Source of the DNA: Desulfosporosinus meridiei DSM 13257
GTDB lineage: Bacteria; Bacillota; Desulfitobacteriia; Desulfitobacteriales; Desulfitobacteriaceae
Reading direction: 5' to 3'
NCBI RefSeq assembly: GCF_000231385.2
Contig: NC_018515.1
Coordinates: forward strand, 3,244,501 to 3,308,500
DNA length: 64,000 bases
The translations under genes were made by a program, and so were the position numbers. The notes beneath the pieces were generated by a model. The model was not told where the DNA came from and did not search any database. It was given only the letters and a program-made list of their open reading frames with translations. Of this stretch, positions 45,083-53,611 are shown one piece after another (the first letter of the stretch is position 1; every line of letters begins with the position of its first letter).

Positions 45083-45493
45083 TCAATCCTTACTAGACTT
45101 TCTCATCTGAAGCGCAGCTTCCTGAGCCGATATCTCACCTCGTTCTAGGGCTTCTAGAATTTCCTGTCTACGCAAGCTTCCCTCAGAAGAGTTAGACTTT
45201 TCATAATCACTCTCTTTCCCCTTCTCAGCTCCATAACCTAGCGCCTCAATGACACTATCTAAGCGACTTCTTACCGTCGGGTAGGAAATACCTAACTCTT
45301 TTTCCACCTCTTTGATATTCCCCCGACATTTAATAAATGCCTCCGTAAAAACTAATTGTTCAGCTGGCAGCCGACAAAATTTACAGGAACTAAACTCTCC
45401 CTCGATTTTTGTGGGACAATGTGTACAAGAAAGCTTACTTATTTTCATTTCTTGATCGCACACAGGACACCGATGGGGCATCTTATAATTCAA
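45083..45493 (-). CDS. DUF2089-family zinc-ribbon HTH regulator
   Basis: About 136 aa. A zinc ribbon (CPVCDQ, CTHCP, CKFCRLP; residues about 9-45) is followed by a helix-turn-helix (IKEVEKELGISYPTVRSRLDSVIEALGY, near 57-85) and a C-terminal SHOCT-like helix (RRQEILEALERGEISAQEAALQM). DUF2089 proteins are thought to be transcriptional regulators of the operon they head. The TTG at 45493 follows GAGGTG; a GTG at 45502 lies in the site. First gene of the operon running to 43922, so it probably regulates it. Confidence 0.87.
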   Translation of the reverse strand: MNYKMPHRCPVCDQEMKISKLSCTHCPTKIEGEFSSCKFCRLPAEQLVFTEAFIKCRGNIKEVEKELGISYPTVRSRLDSVIEALGYGAEKGKESDYEKSNSSEGSLRRQEILEALERGEISAQEAALQMRKSSKD

Positions 45494-45728
45494 GGCAACC
45501 ACCTCTAAATCAAAATTACACAGCGCTTCTGTGATTAGATAATAAACCCATTTATTAATATTGTCAACATAAATATTAATAAAATTAAGGTATGTTTTAA
45601 TATCGTTAAGTTGGGTGTGATTATTTGTAGATGCAACTTAATTGGAACTCTAGTAAAATTATAATGCAGCCCGTCTACGGAAAGACTAGCTGCATTAGTT
45701 AACAAACCAAAATGAGGAGGGGCTATTT

Positions 45729-46055
45729 ATGCCACAAATAAAAATACGAGGAATTGAGACAGACACAATACGTCAGGTAAGCAAAATTATGCTTGATGAG
45801 CTATCGATACTTATTCAATCTCCAAGGAGCGACTTTACTCTAGAAGTGATTCACTCTACTTTCATCCTCGATGAGGAGGTTGTGCAAGGGTATCCTTTTA
45901 TCGAAGTTGCCTGGTTTGACCGCGGACAAGAAATTCAAGACCAAGTTGCCCAAGCCATCAGCCGGATAATTAATCAAGCCGGGTACCCAAGCGTAGATAT
46001 TATGTTTACCGTTTTAGATAGAGTTCGCTATTACGAAAACGGCGAACACTTTTAA
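45729..46055 (+). CDS. DUF1904-family protein (tautomerase-like fold)
   Basis: 108-aa small protein of the DUF1904 family: starts MPQIKIRGI with Pro2, contains FTLEVIHSTFI, PFIEVAWFDRGQEIQDQVAQAI and ends VRYYENGEHF. The proline at position 2 and this fold recall 4-oxalocrotonate tautomerases, but the catalytic activity of DUF1904 is not known. A GAGGAGGGG site precedes the ATG. It is divergent from the DUF2089 operon. Confidence 0.88.
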   Translation: MPQIKIRGIETDTIRQVSKIMLDELSILIQSPRSDFTLEVIHSTFILDEEVVQGYPFIEVAWFDRGQEIQDQVAQAISRIINQAGYPSVDIMFTVLDRVRYYENGEHF

Positions 46056-46111
46056 AATTGCCATAGAGCAATTAGATTAAGTTAATTACAGTAAGGATAG
46101 TGTAAGACAAT

Positions 46112-46243
46112 CTACAATTTCCTCCTCGAAAGGTTCTGATCATCATTAAGAGTCGTTAATACCTTGCAAATAGATCTAACGTCTTCACTACTTAAATTAT
46201 CAAAGTCGAGAAGCTTTGCACTAATACTCTGAAATGCTTCATT
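46112..46243 (-). pseudogene. In-frame 43-codon coding-like tail beyond the K+ channel stop
   Basis: Directly after the TAA of the channel gene (46244-46246), the same frame stays open for 43 codons to a TAG at 46112. The translation (NEAFQSISAKLLDFDNLSS, then EDVRSICKVLTTLND) has a normal protein composition and no ATG. It may be the remains of a longer channel C-terminus cut by a nonsense change, or chance. Confidence 0.35.
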
Positions 46244-47287
46244 TTACACCACATTGTTAATTTTTTTGTATACTTCACCGTCACAAATCGCAAATAATTT
46301 CGCATCTGTTGGAATTGGTTGATTTAACTTAGTGTTTATTGTCATATCACTCTTGTTTGATACTAATGTAGCCCCTTGTTTGATAAGAGCTAAAAAAGCA
46401 TCCTCATATGTTTTCCATTCAGGTCTGATCGTTACGTGATATACATCAGCACCTTTTTGGCGACTTAATAATTGGGTGAAAATATCTAGGCTTCCTTCAT
46501 TAAGTGCTGACCTTACAGCTAATCTAGATACAGCATCGTGGGAGAGAACGAAATCATTAACTTTAACGTGTTTAAAGTTTTGAATATGTTTCTCCATCAT
46601 GATTTCAACTGTGGTATGTACTTTAGGTGCTATACTCTCTATAGTTGAAGCTAAAAGTAACGATTTACCATCAACAAGAGCAGGCTCATCAATTCTTGCA
46701 TCAGCAAAAACGATTGCCGAACGAGCATTCTTAATATCTGCTTGTTCTAGTATATCGATGGAACTTGGGTCACCACTAATAAAATGAATTTTAGGTTTAT
46801 CATAAGGATGTTTGTCTATCTCATCAATAATTACAACCTCAATATTGGGGTCTGTAGATAGAATTTCTTCTATCGCATATTGTGCTTTCTTACTCCAATT
46901 AACTATGATAACGTGGTTTTTACCTTGATACCTCAAGCGCCCAGCTTCCCTTCTCCTATTAAAATCTGCAACAGCATCTATAATCTTACCAATGACTAAA
47001 CTTAACAAACCAATTCCAAATACGTAAATGAAGATAGTAAGCACTTTTCCTGGAAAAGTGCTTGGCGAATAATCACCATAGCCAACTGTCGCCATCGTTG
47101 TTAAAACAAAATACAGAGAATTAAACCAAGTTTCAAATGTCTCTGCCTCAATCATATAAGCAAATGTTGAAGCGCTCAGTACAAAAGCAATAAATCCAAT
47201 CGCAAGTGCTGTATTCTTCATTTTCACTAATTTCATTGATAAGCGAAGCAAAAAGTGCAAAAGGTCTTTCCTCCTACAAAAATACAT
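46244..47287 (-). CDS. Potassium channel with cytosolic RCK/TrkA-N domain
   Basis: 347-aa two-helix potassium channel. Two transmembrane segments (about 24-46 and 75-103) flank the pore with selectivity filter TMATVGYGDY (near 68). An RCK (TrkA-N) nucleotide/ion-sensing domain follows (HVIIVNWSKKAQYAIEEI near 125, VIIDEID, FISGDPSSIDILEQADI near 172). MthK-like architecture. A TTG or ATG start near 47287 is used; the methionine at about residue 18 (MKLVKMKN) is an alternative. An in-frame open tail follows the stop codon (see 46112-46243). Confidence 0.9.
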   Translation of the reverse strand: MYFCRRKDLLHFLLRLSMKLVKMKNTALAIGFIAFVLSASTFAYMIEAETFETWFNSLYFVLTTMATVGYGDYSPSTFPGKVLTIFIYVFGIGLLSLVIGKIIDAVADFNRRREAGRLRYQGKNHVIIVNWSKKAQYAIEEILSTDPNIEVVIIDEIDKHPYDKPKIHFISGDPSSIDILEQADIKNARSAIVFADARIDEPALVDGKSLLLASTIESIAPKVHTTVEIMMEKHIQNFKHVKVNDFVLSHDAVSRLAVRSALNEGSLDIFTQLLSRQKGADVYHVTIRPEWKTYEDAFLALIKQGATLVSNKSDMTINTKLNQPIPTDAKLFAICDGEVYKKINNVV

Positions 47288-47307
47288 TATGGTTCTTACT
47301 ATCTAGT

Positions 47308-47433
47308 TCACCCCAGGCTTTTCTCGTAAGAACGTATTTCCAATAGATGCTTGAAATACTCATTGTAACCCTCTAGATTAAAAACCTGATGGAAATCATA
47401 TGCTATACTTCTACAAATTAAACTAGTTCTCCT
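47308..47433 (-). pseudogene. Coding-like gene remnant upstream of the K+ channel
   Basis: A 42-codon open stretch bounded by stops (TGA at 47308-47310) with no start codon. The translation (LICRSIAYDFHQVFNLEGY, then NEYFKHLLEIRSYEKSLG) looks like the C-terminal end of a protein. I do not recognise the parent family. It lies on the channel strand, 20 bp before it. Confidence 0.35.
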
Positions 47434-47527
47434 TCAAAAAGCTATTAAAAAACGCTGTTACGATAAGCTAATCCTTTCTCTACTAATTTTCATAGATGAT
47501 CTGAAAATCCGAGAATACTGACTTTAA

Positions 47528-47566
47528 AAAGCGGGACAATTTAGCTGACGCTAAACCGCCCCACTT
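47528..47566 (-). terminator. Terminator after the arginine-deiminase-family gene
   Basis: Interrupted stem (AGCGGG.CAATTTAGC against GCTAAACCGCCCCACT) followed by TTTTT on the minus strand. Confidence 0.65.
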
Positions 47567-47585
47567 TATTCCCATTACCCGAAAC

Positions 47586-48512
47586 TTAAGCCCGCCACAA
47601 TCTTAAGGTAAGACATCGCAGACTTCCTCCTCCAGCCAAAAGAGCTTGAGGGTGAAACTCAATGACATCAACGCCACGCTGCTGCAATCGTTTTTTAGTC
47701 TGATTATTAAAAGCAATATCATAATGGATAATAACTTTGGGCTCTAATGTAACAAAACTACACCCCCAATTTTGCTGCTCTACATCATTCAGTTCAATAA
47801 GTTCGATATTCCGTTCAGCAAAAAACTCTCGGACATTAATCTCTACCCGCTTTTGTTTGGTGATTAAAAATGTTTGCAGAAATGCTGGCGGAAAATAGAC
47901 TCCTAATTGTTCGCTGATTCTATTAATAATCATATCGGCATGCATGAACCTTCGCTCCTGAGGTGTATTTACATAAATTACTTCTTCAAATATTTCTAGG
48001 GCTTTTTGAAAAAAGCTCTCTATGGTACTAGTTTTCAGTCGTTCCGTGTCTACTATAATCAATGTTCTTGGCGAAAAAGCCATGCACCCTTCGAATTCGT
48101 CATCATCTCTAAATTCATGAAAGATAGGGATATTGAGATTATTCAGAACCTCTTTAACTACTACTTCCTCTCCGGCTCTGGTGCCCGGACACATCTTAGA
48201 TAAAATCGCTCCATTACTCGTTACTACTGCGATATCATTAAGATAAGCCAAATTTGGAAGCTTCGCTAATAAATCTTTCGTTTTCCCGACAAAGTTTCTA
48301 AGTTCTAAGACCTCAACATCATGGGCTTTTAACAACTGGGCATATTGTTCATGCTCCTTATGATACTGATCAACCTTCGGAACGTTATTGAATAAATGGT
48401 ATTTATAATTCGATAGAGTAACAGAAGCTAGGGACTCAACCGGGTTATGTAGCAAAACTTTCCTTAAGCGGGCTAGTTTTTCATTTCCATATTCCATATT
48501 CAAATTACTCAT
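47586..48512 (-). CDS. Arginine deiminase/amidinotransferase-family protein (pentein fold)
   Basis: 308-aa guanidine-modifying enzyme family member, resembling arginine deiminases and dimethylargininases. Visible residues: LNDIAVVTSNGAILSK (substrate loop near 92), DDDEFEGC where EGG is usual (Gly-to-Cys variation), HADMIINRI with the catalytic His, and the nucleophile Cys in GGGSLRCLTL near 301. All catalytic elements appear present except the EGG variation. No arcB/arcC genes are near, so an arginine-degrading operon is not supported. Its ATG overlaps the stop of a 43-codon ORF (48509-48640). Confidence 0.82.
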   Translation of the reverse strand: MSNLNMEYGNEKLARLRKVLLHNPVESLASVTLSNYKYHLFNNVPKVDQYHKEHEQYAQLLKAHDVEVLELRNFVGKTKDLLAKLPNLAYLNDIAVVTSNGAILSKMCPGTRAGEEVVVKEVLNNLNIPIFHEFRDDDEFEGCMAFSPRTLIIVDTERLKTSTIESFFQKALEIFEEVIYVNTPQERRFMHADMIINRISEQLGVYFPPAFLQTFLITKQKRVEINVREFFAERNIELIELNDVEQQNWGCSFVTLEPKVIIHYDIAFNNQTKKRLQQRGVDVIEFHPQALLAGGGSLRCLTLRLWRA

Positions 48513-48640
48513 AATAACCCTATCCCAAGCCCAAAGTTAAAAGCCTCCAAAGTAACAATATCGGCCTTAAAGATATTCTTTTGCTGGATAGGATTCATAA
48601 TTAGCTGGATTTTTTCCCTGAATTCACAGTACTTGTCCAT
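48509..48640 (-). CDS. Small ORF (43 aa) coupled to the arginine-deiminase-family gene
   Basis: ATG at 48640 with GAGG about 11 nt upstream; the TGA overlaps the ATG of the next gene by 3 nt (ATGA arrangement). The product (MDKYCEFREKIQLIMNPIQQ and then a hydrophobic C-terminus ADIVTLEAFNFGLGIGLL) is partly helical. The last 15 residues may be hydrophobic enough to bind a membrane. No family recognised. Its coupling suggests it is translated and influences expression of the deiminase-like enzyme. Confidence 0.5.
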   Translation of the reverse strand: MDKYCEFREKIQLIMNPIQQKNIFKADIVTLEAFNFGLGIGLL

Positions 48641-48967
48641 AAATCTTCCAACCTCTTTTCTACAACAATTCTTTGATTATGTTTATATCATAGAGGATGT
48701 ACAATAGGGACTAAAACATACATGAATTACTCCAAGCTGGCAGGCCTTTAAGGAAGAATCACCAAATCCCTGATTGAAGCAATAGAGTTCACTGCTGAAG
48801 ATTGTAATGAAGATTGCATAAAAGCCTGACCTTCGGAAAAACTTAGATAGAAAAATCTTTAAGGAGCTATTATCCACTTAAGGCCGCTGACCCCGTAGTG
48901 TCTCAATCTCTTGGTAATATGTATGATGTTGTCCAAGGGCCAGCTTCAGTTTTACAGTAAAATTATT
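48641..48967. other. Intergenic region with degraded coding traces
   Basis: About 327 bp between the small ORF and the palindrome at 48968. On the plus strand a stretch around 48757-48828 reads ITKSLIEAIEFTAEDC then a stop, bounded by stops, which may be a decayed gene fragment. I cannot assign it. No structured RNA recognised. Confidence 0.3.
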
Positions 48968-49020
48968 ATAAACCCCCTTAATAAGTCCGTTCACTGAACG
49001 GACTTATTAAGGGGGTTTAT
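48968..49020. terminator. Perfect 53-bp palindromic terminator
   Basis: Arms of 26 bp (48968-48993 and 48995-49020) with a single central base at 48994. It lies directly downstream of the ketopantoate reductase gene and can act as a bidirectional terminator. The stem is longer than needed for an ordinary terminator. Confidence 0.75.
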
Positions 49021-49030
49021 GTATCCTGCT

Positions 49031-49978
49031 TTAGTCTCGTAGGCTAAAGCTTTCCTTTGCTTTCACCATCGCCACTATTACTTCGTTCACAGGAACTGGG
49101 ACTCTAGATTCCTGAGCAAGTTTAAGAACCGCTCCATTTAAGGCTTCTATTTCTGTTCGACGACCGTTCCGAATGTCTTGTAACATTGAAGCATGGTGGG
49201 CAGATGTTGGAGGAATTAATTTTTCATAAAAATCGGCCAAATAAGTTTCTGCATCGGGCCAAAACATCGGAATATTTCTTGCCCTAAGCACGTCGAAGAT
49301 TTCTTCAATAATCTTATTCATGAGGTCGCGTGTAACCGACTCCCGAGCCAATTCGCCATAACTCACTTCAAAGATGGAACCTAAGGAATTGAGAGCGGAA
49401 TTGTAGATAATCTTTCCCCATATGTACTTCATGATATCTAAAGATGCTTTTGTGGGAATAAGCGCTTTGCGGAAAATCTCGGCGAATTCTTCTAATACCT
49501 CTGGAATAATAAGATTTTTGGGAGAACCAATCATTACATCGTCAGCGATGACAGTCACCTTGGACTCTCCAGGGGCTAAAGTCTCCGCCCCAAAAATCAC
49601 TCGTCCTAAAAGAAGCTTATCCTCCCTGATTGATTCAGCAGCAGCCTCAAAATTTCCATACCCATTCTGTAGTAGGAAGACGAAGGTCTTATCTCCTACT
49701 ACAGGAGCAATATCCCTGGCAATCTCTTCAGTGACAAATGACTTTACGGTGATAATTATCATATCAAAGGTCTGCTGCTCAAGTTCTGAGACATTAGCCA
49801 CAACATTGGAGAGCTTAGTATTATAATCTCCCCAAATTCCGGATACCTTTACTCCCTTCTCTTTGATTCTTGCAATACTTGCTGGTCTACTTAACCCCGT
49901 CACCTCATGACCAGATAAGCTCAACAGACAAGCGTATACTGTACCCAAAGCTCCTAATCCAATAACTAGTATTTTCAT
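49031..49978 (-). CDS. panE: 2-dehydropantoate 2-reductase (ketopantoate reductase)
   Basis: NADPH-dependent reduction of ketopantoate to pantoate (coenzyme A pathway). The 315-aa protein has the N-terminal Rossmann motif MKILVIGLGALGTVYACLL, the FLLQNGYGN element near 108, the catalytic Lys in YIWGKIIYNSALNSLGSI near 190, and the C-terminal helical domain with HHASMLQDIRNGRRTEIEALNG, all PanE/ApbA signatures. Several paralogues exist in many Firmicutes, so a related 2-oxoacid could be the true substrate. No panB or panC is adjacent. Confidence 0.88.
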   Translation of the reverse strand: MKILVIGLGALGTVYACLLSLSGHEVTGLSRPASIARIKEKGVKVSGIWGDYNTKLSNVVANVSELEQQTFDMIIITVKSFVTEEIARDIAPVVGDKTFVFLLQNGYGNFEAAAESIREDKLLLGRVIFGAETLAPGESKVTVIADDVMIGSPKNLIIPEVLEEFAEIFRKALIPTKASLDIMKYIWGKIIYNSALNSLGSIFEVSYGELARESVTRDLMNKIIEEIFDVLRARNIPMFWPDAETYLADFYEKLIPPTSAHHASMLQDIRNGRRTEIEALNGAVLKLAQESRVPVPVNEVIVAMVKAKESFSLRD

Positions 49979-50032
49979 TTATCGTTCTCCAATCTATCAT
50001 TTAAAAAGGGTTAAGAAGCATAGTTTTTTGTT

Positions 50033-50359
50033 TTAATGACGAGGAGCCCATAACATTACAGAAACACCCACTATACATATGGCAGCACCTAGCCAATCGT
50101 AGGTGTCGGGAATTTTCTTATCAACTGCCCATCCCCATAGAACAGCAAGAACAATAAATACCCCTCCATAAGCTGCATACACTCTCCCAAAACTCGGGAA
50201 CTTTTGTAATGTTGGTATGATGCCATATAAGACAAGGATGCCCCCCCCCAATACCCCATACCAAACAGGCTGAGATTCTTTGAGCCAAAGCCATACTAGA
50301 TAGCCTCCGCCTATTTCAGCCAATCCAGCAATAATAAATAAGAGAACCGCTTGAAACAT
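50033..50359 (-). CDS. YnfA/UPF0060-family small membrane protein
   Basis: 108-aa protein with four transmembrane helices. The family motifs [17 protein letters not shown] (near 12) and [24 protein letters not shown] (near 57) plus the closing [17 protein letters not shown] are typical. YnfA proteins belong to the small multidrug resistance fold and may work as dimers; substrate is unknown. The ATG follows GGAGGGGG. It is a single gene divergent from the ABC system at 50626. Confidence 0.92.
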   Translation of the reverse strand: MFQAVLLFIIAGLAEIGGGYLVWLWLKESQPVWYGVLGGGILVLYGIIPTLQKFPSFGRVYAAYGGVFIVLAVLWGWAVDKKIPDTYDWLGAAICIVGVSVMLWAPRH

Positions 50360-50625
50360 AGATATTCCCCCTCCTATTAGTAGCCGAAATACGAAAAAAT
50401 AACTTAAGTGCTAAAGTCCCTAATTTAACAATATAACGTTATCTCTTTGAAATCAACACCTTCTCCTGATACCATGGCCGCTTAATACAAAGTATTAAAG
50501 CAATCAACTATGATTCGAAAAAAGAGAACTTAAACTTTCTATTCACACAAATTTTATTTATAATGAAAACAATAGCTTACAAAACCATTTCTCTAAGTTT
50601 AAAAGATGTTTTTAAAGGAGAAATC

Positions 50626-51546
50626 ATGCAGGAAACAGCAGTCTTGGAATTAACCAATTTATCTAAAACAATTAAAGGAAAGGACATCGTTAAAGGGATA
50701 AACCTTACTCTCCAATCCTCCCAAATTTACGGGTTCCTAGGGCCAAATGGAGCTGGAAAAACAACAACAATTCGGATGATTGTCGGCTTAATAAAGCCTA
50801 CTCAGGGAACTGTCAAAATCTGCGGCCACTCTGTTGCTCACGAATTTGTCAAAGCCCTATCCAATGTCGGCTGCATCATAGAAAGCCCGGACATGTACCA
50901 ATACTTAACAGGCATGGAAAACTTGCTTCAGTTTGCTGGCATGAATAAAACAATAAGTCATCAGCGTATTAAAGATGTCATAGAAATGGTTGGTCTTAAA
51001 CATCGAGTTAATGATAAAGTTAGTACCTATTCTCTAGGTATGCGCCAACGTCTGGGTATTGCCCAAGCTATTATTTCAAAGCCAAAACTTTTGATCCTGG
51101 ACGAACCTACTAACGGTCTTGACCCTGCCGGCATAACAGAATTTAGAAATTTAATCAGAAAACTTGCCTATGAGGAAGGGATGACTGTTTTTGTTTCTAG
51201 CCACATACTTTTAGAAATACAGCAAATGTGTGACATGGTCTCGATTATCAAACAAGGAAGCGTCGTCAAAACAGCCAATGTCCAAGACCTTCTCCAAGAC
51301 AATGACAAGATTGAATGGCAATTAAGTGATCCTGATGCAGCGATCTCTCTTTTAAGAGAGCATTGGAGTATTCAGGCTACTCAGTTAAAGAAAAACACTA
51401 TCAGCGCTAACATAGGTCAGCATTCCCTTGAAAAGCTTAACGAATTTTTAATCTCACAGGGTTTAGCACTTACATATTGTTCTGCAATGCGTAATACATT
51501 AGAAGACCTATTTTTAGACCTAACGGTAGGTGATGAAATTGTTTAG
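50626..51546 (+). CDS. ABC transporter ATP-binding protein (BcrA-like)
   Basis: 306-aa ATPase of the bacitracin/lantibiotic-immunity type. Walker A GPNGAGKTTT, Q-loop IESPDMYQYLTG, signature YSLGMRQRLGIAQA, Walker B LLILDEPTNGLDP and switch His in SSHILLEI. The ATG at 50626 with AAAGGAG upstream is used instead of an ATG at 50563 that lacks a site. The stop overlaps the start of the permease gene by 14 bp. The partner permease is interrupted by an in-frame TGA, so the transporter may be inactive. Confidence 0.93.
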   Translation: MQETAVLELTNLSKTIKGKDIVKGINLTLQSSQIYGFLGPNGAGKTTTIRMIVGLIKPTQGTVKICGHSVAHEFVKALSNVGCIIESPDMYQYLTGMENLLQFAGMNKTISHQRIKDVIEMVGLKHRVNDKVSTYSLGMRQRLGIAQAIISKPKLLILDEPTNGLDPAGITEFRNLIRKLAYEEGMTVFVSSHILLEIQQMCDMVSIIKQGSVVKTANVQDLLQDNDKIEWQLSDPDAAISLLREHWSIQATQLKKNTISANIGQHSLEKLNEFLISQGLALTYCSAMRNTLEDLFLDLTVGDEIV

Positions 51547-52543
51547 TCTGATAGAAAATGAAGTTATCAAAATGATTTCTAAGAAACGTCTATTGTTTGT
51601 CATAGCCATACTTGTTGCACTAATTTCGGTTTTTGCTTATGGTCAACACCATACCTCCGAAAGAACAAAGGCTCAACTCGCTCAAAGAATGGGGATTAGT
51701 GCAACTACCGACTGGCACAAACTAGCTGACCAGCAGCTGATCGAGCTTAAAAACAGGTTAGATAGTCCTTATAGAGACGAGAAAGATAAATCAGCCCTCA
51801 GAGTAAGAATAGAACAACTGCAGTATAATCTTGATAACGATATTAATCCACTAGAACAGTCCGCGGCAAAATTCACCACTAAATTTATGGAACAATCGAT
51901 TTTCTTATTCTTACCTCTTCTCATTATTATGTTAGCTTCAGATATGGTGTCAGGGGAATCCTCCAGTGGAACTATAAAACTTCTGCTCGTCAGGAACATT
52001 CCCAGGTGAAAGGTTCTGCTCAGTAAGTTCTTAACTTTAATTATGCTAGAGATTATTGTGCTATTTTTTGCTTTTGTGTTATCCGAATTCATTTCTGGTC
52101 TTTTCTTTGGCTTCGGAGGATGGAATGCTCCTGTGGCAACAGGTTTCAAACTAGTCGCTGGAACGTTAGACACTTCCACAGTCCTAAATGTTCCACAGTG
52201 GCGCTACACTCTCATGGTTTATGCTTTAGCCTTTTTTGTTTCCTTTGTTGTAGGGAGCATCTCATTTATGATTTCTGTCTTAGTGAGAAGTACAGCAGCT
52301 TCAATCGGAATTATTATGTCAACCCTTGTAGCCGGCAACTTTATAAGTTACTTTCTCTCTGATTGGAAGATAACACGCTACATGTTCATGGTCAATCTCC
52401 GACTGACTGATTATTTATCAGGATCCTTTCAGCCTATCGAAGGTATGACTTTGCTTTTCTCAATTTTAGTTCTGCTGGGTTGGGCTTCTGCTTCAATCAT
52501 AATAAGTTTCGTCTACTTCACAAAAAAAGACATTTTAGTCTAA
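51533..52543 (+). pseudogene. ABC-2 permease interrupted by an in-frame TGA
   Basis: Permease partner of the ATPase at 50626. Residues 1-158 run to a TGA at 52007-52009; the same frame then continues without another stop to 52543, and the two parts join naturally as LLLVRNIPR-stop-KVLLSKFLTLI. In homologues the position after such an Arg is often Trp (RWKVLLSK), so a TGG-to-TGA change is the simple explanation. The second part has no ribosome binding site before its first ATG (52043). Together they give about 336 residues with six helices. No reading-frame shift is needed. Confidence 0.8.
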
Positions 52544-52553
52544 GGAGTAAAAA

Positions 52554-53363
52554 ATGTTCAAAAAAAGCATGTGGTACTCAATTCTTGTGATTGCCTTTGT
52601 CGGCTTCGTTATTCTAGCTAACGGTTTCTACCAAGCTATCCTCGTCACAACACAGGCTAATCCTCAACCAACTTCGGAATCATCACCCCTGGAATCGGCA
52701 ACAGATTTAACCCCAAGCTCCAAGAATCCAAACACTATCCAAATCCTCATCCTAGGAGATTCTGTCGCTAAAGGGACAGGAGACGAAAAGAGCAAAGGTT
52801 TTTCAGGCTATTTAACGGAGTATCTTAAAAACAATACCTCTAAAGAAATTATTTCTGATAATATGGGAATTGATGGACTGGAAAGCACCGGATTACTGGA
52901 ACAACTCCAAAGCCATCGGCTAGAGCAACAACTTACGCATACAGATATAATCTTAGTTTCTATTGGAGGCAATGATATACGAAGTATTCTCACTCTGAAT
53001 TCTTTTGACAAAGAAAACGAATTCAAGGTGAGGCTAGATAGATACTTGAGTAACCTAAAGTTAACCTTCAAGGAACTGCGAAGGACTAACCCCAATTCGA
53101 TTATTATTTTCTTAGGATTGTATAACCCCTATGAAAAGGCAACTAATCTCGTAGATTCTCAACTACTAAACAGCTGGAACTTCAATACCCAACAGCTAGT
53201 AGAAACAGATAGTAAAGCAATTTTCATCCCGACCTATGATCTTTTCAAGTACAACACCGGAAAATTTGTAGCACAAGATGGCCTACACCCGAATTCAGCT
53301 GGATATCAGGCTATATCTAATAGAATTAGTAGATCTCTGGAAATGATCATTGCAGGATTATAA
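52554..53363 (+). CDS. SGNH/GDSL-family lipase or esterase, membrane-anchored
   Basis: 269-aa extracytoplasmic hydrolase. N-terminal helix (residues 8-30) acts as signal anchor, followed by a Ser/Pro/Thr-rich linker and an SGNH domain: block I LILGDSVAKGTG with nucleophile Ser, block III VSIGGNDIR, and block V DGLHPNSAGY with Asp/His. It should hydrolyse esters, perhaps acetyl groups of wall polymers or lipids. It starts 10 bp after the broken ABC permease and is probably in the same transcript; AAGGAG precedes the ATG. Confidence 0.9.
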   Translation: MFKKSMWYSILVIAFVGFVILANGFYQAILVTTQANPQPTSESSPLESATDLTPSSKNPNTIQILILGDSVAKGTGDEKSKGFSGYLTEYLKNNTSKEIISDNMGIDGLESTGLLEQLQSHRLEQQLTHTDIILVSIGGNDIRSILTLNSFDKENEFKVRLDRYLSNLKLTFKELRRTNPNSIIIFLGLYNPYEKATNLVDSQLLNSWNFNTQQLVETDSKAIFIPTYDLFKYNTGKFVAQDGLHPNSAGYQAISNRISRSLEMIIAGL

Positions 53364-53425
53364 TAAAATTCCCGGTAAACTTAACAAAAACCAATTAATT
53401 CCAAACGAGAAAGGATCGTGAATTT

Positions 53426-53611
53426 ATGTACGCTACCGTAAATTCTGACTGTATTGGCTGCGGTGCTTGTGAAGCAATTTGCCCTCAAGTTTTCCGAATG
53501 AATGGCTATGAAATCGCTGAAGCCTACAAGAATCCAGTTCCTGATGAGGCCGAACAATCAACTAAAGAAGCCGCTAAGAGTTGCCCAGTAGCTGCAATAA
53601 TTTTAGAATAG
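53426..53611 (+). CDS. Small [4Fe-4S] ferredoxin
   Basis: 61-aa electron carrier of the single-cluster type. Ligands: CIGCGACEAICP (Cys-x2-Cys-x2-variant, giving Cys at 9, 12 and 15 or 19) and a distal SCPVAAI supplying the last cysteine. The central loop (PQVFRMNGYEIAEAYKNPVPDEAEQ) is like that of Thermotoga- and Clostridium-type mono-cluster ferredoxins. GAAAGGATCG precedes the ATG. Its redox partner is not adjacent; the stop overlaps the 3' end of a decayed HIT gene on the other strand. Confidence 0.92.
   Translation: MYATVNSDCIGCGACEAICPQVFRMNGYEIAEAYKNPVPDEAEQSTKEAAKSCPVAAIILE

Noticed and set aside
47586-48512. Arginine deiminase (ADI) pathway operon
   Set aside because: No ornithine carbamoyltransferase, carbamate kinase or antiporter gene is adjacent, so only the enzyme family is called.
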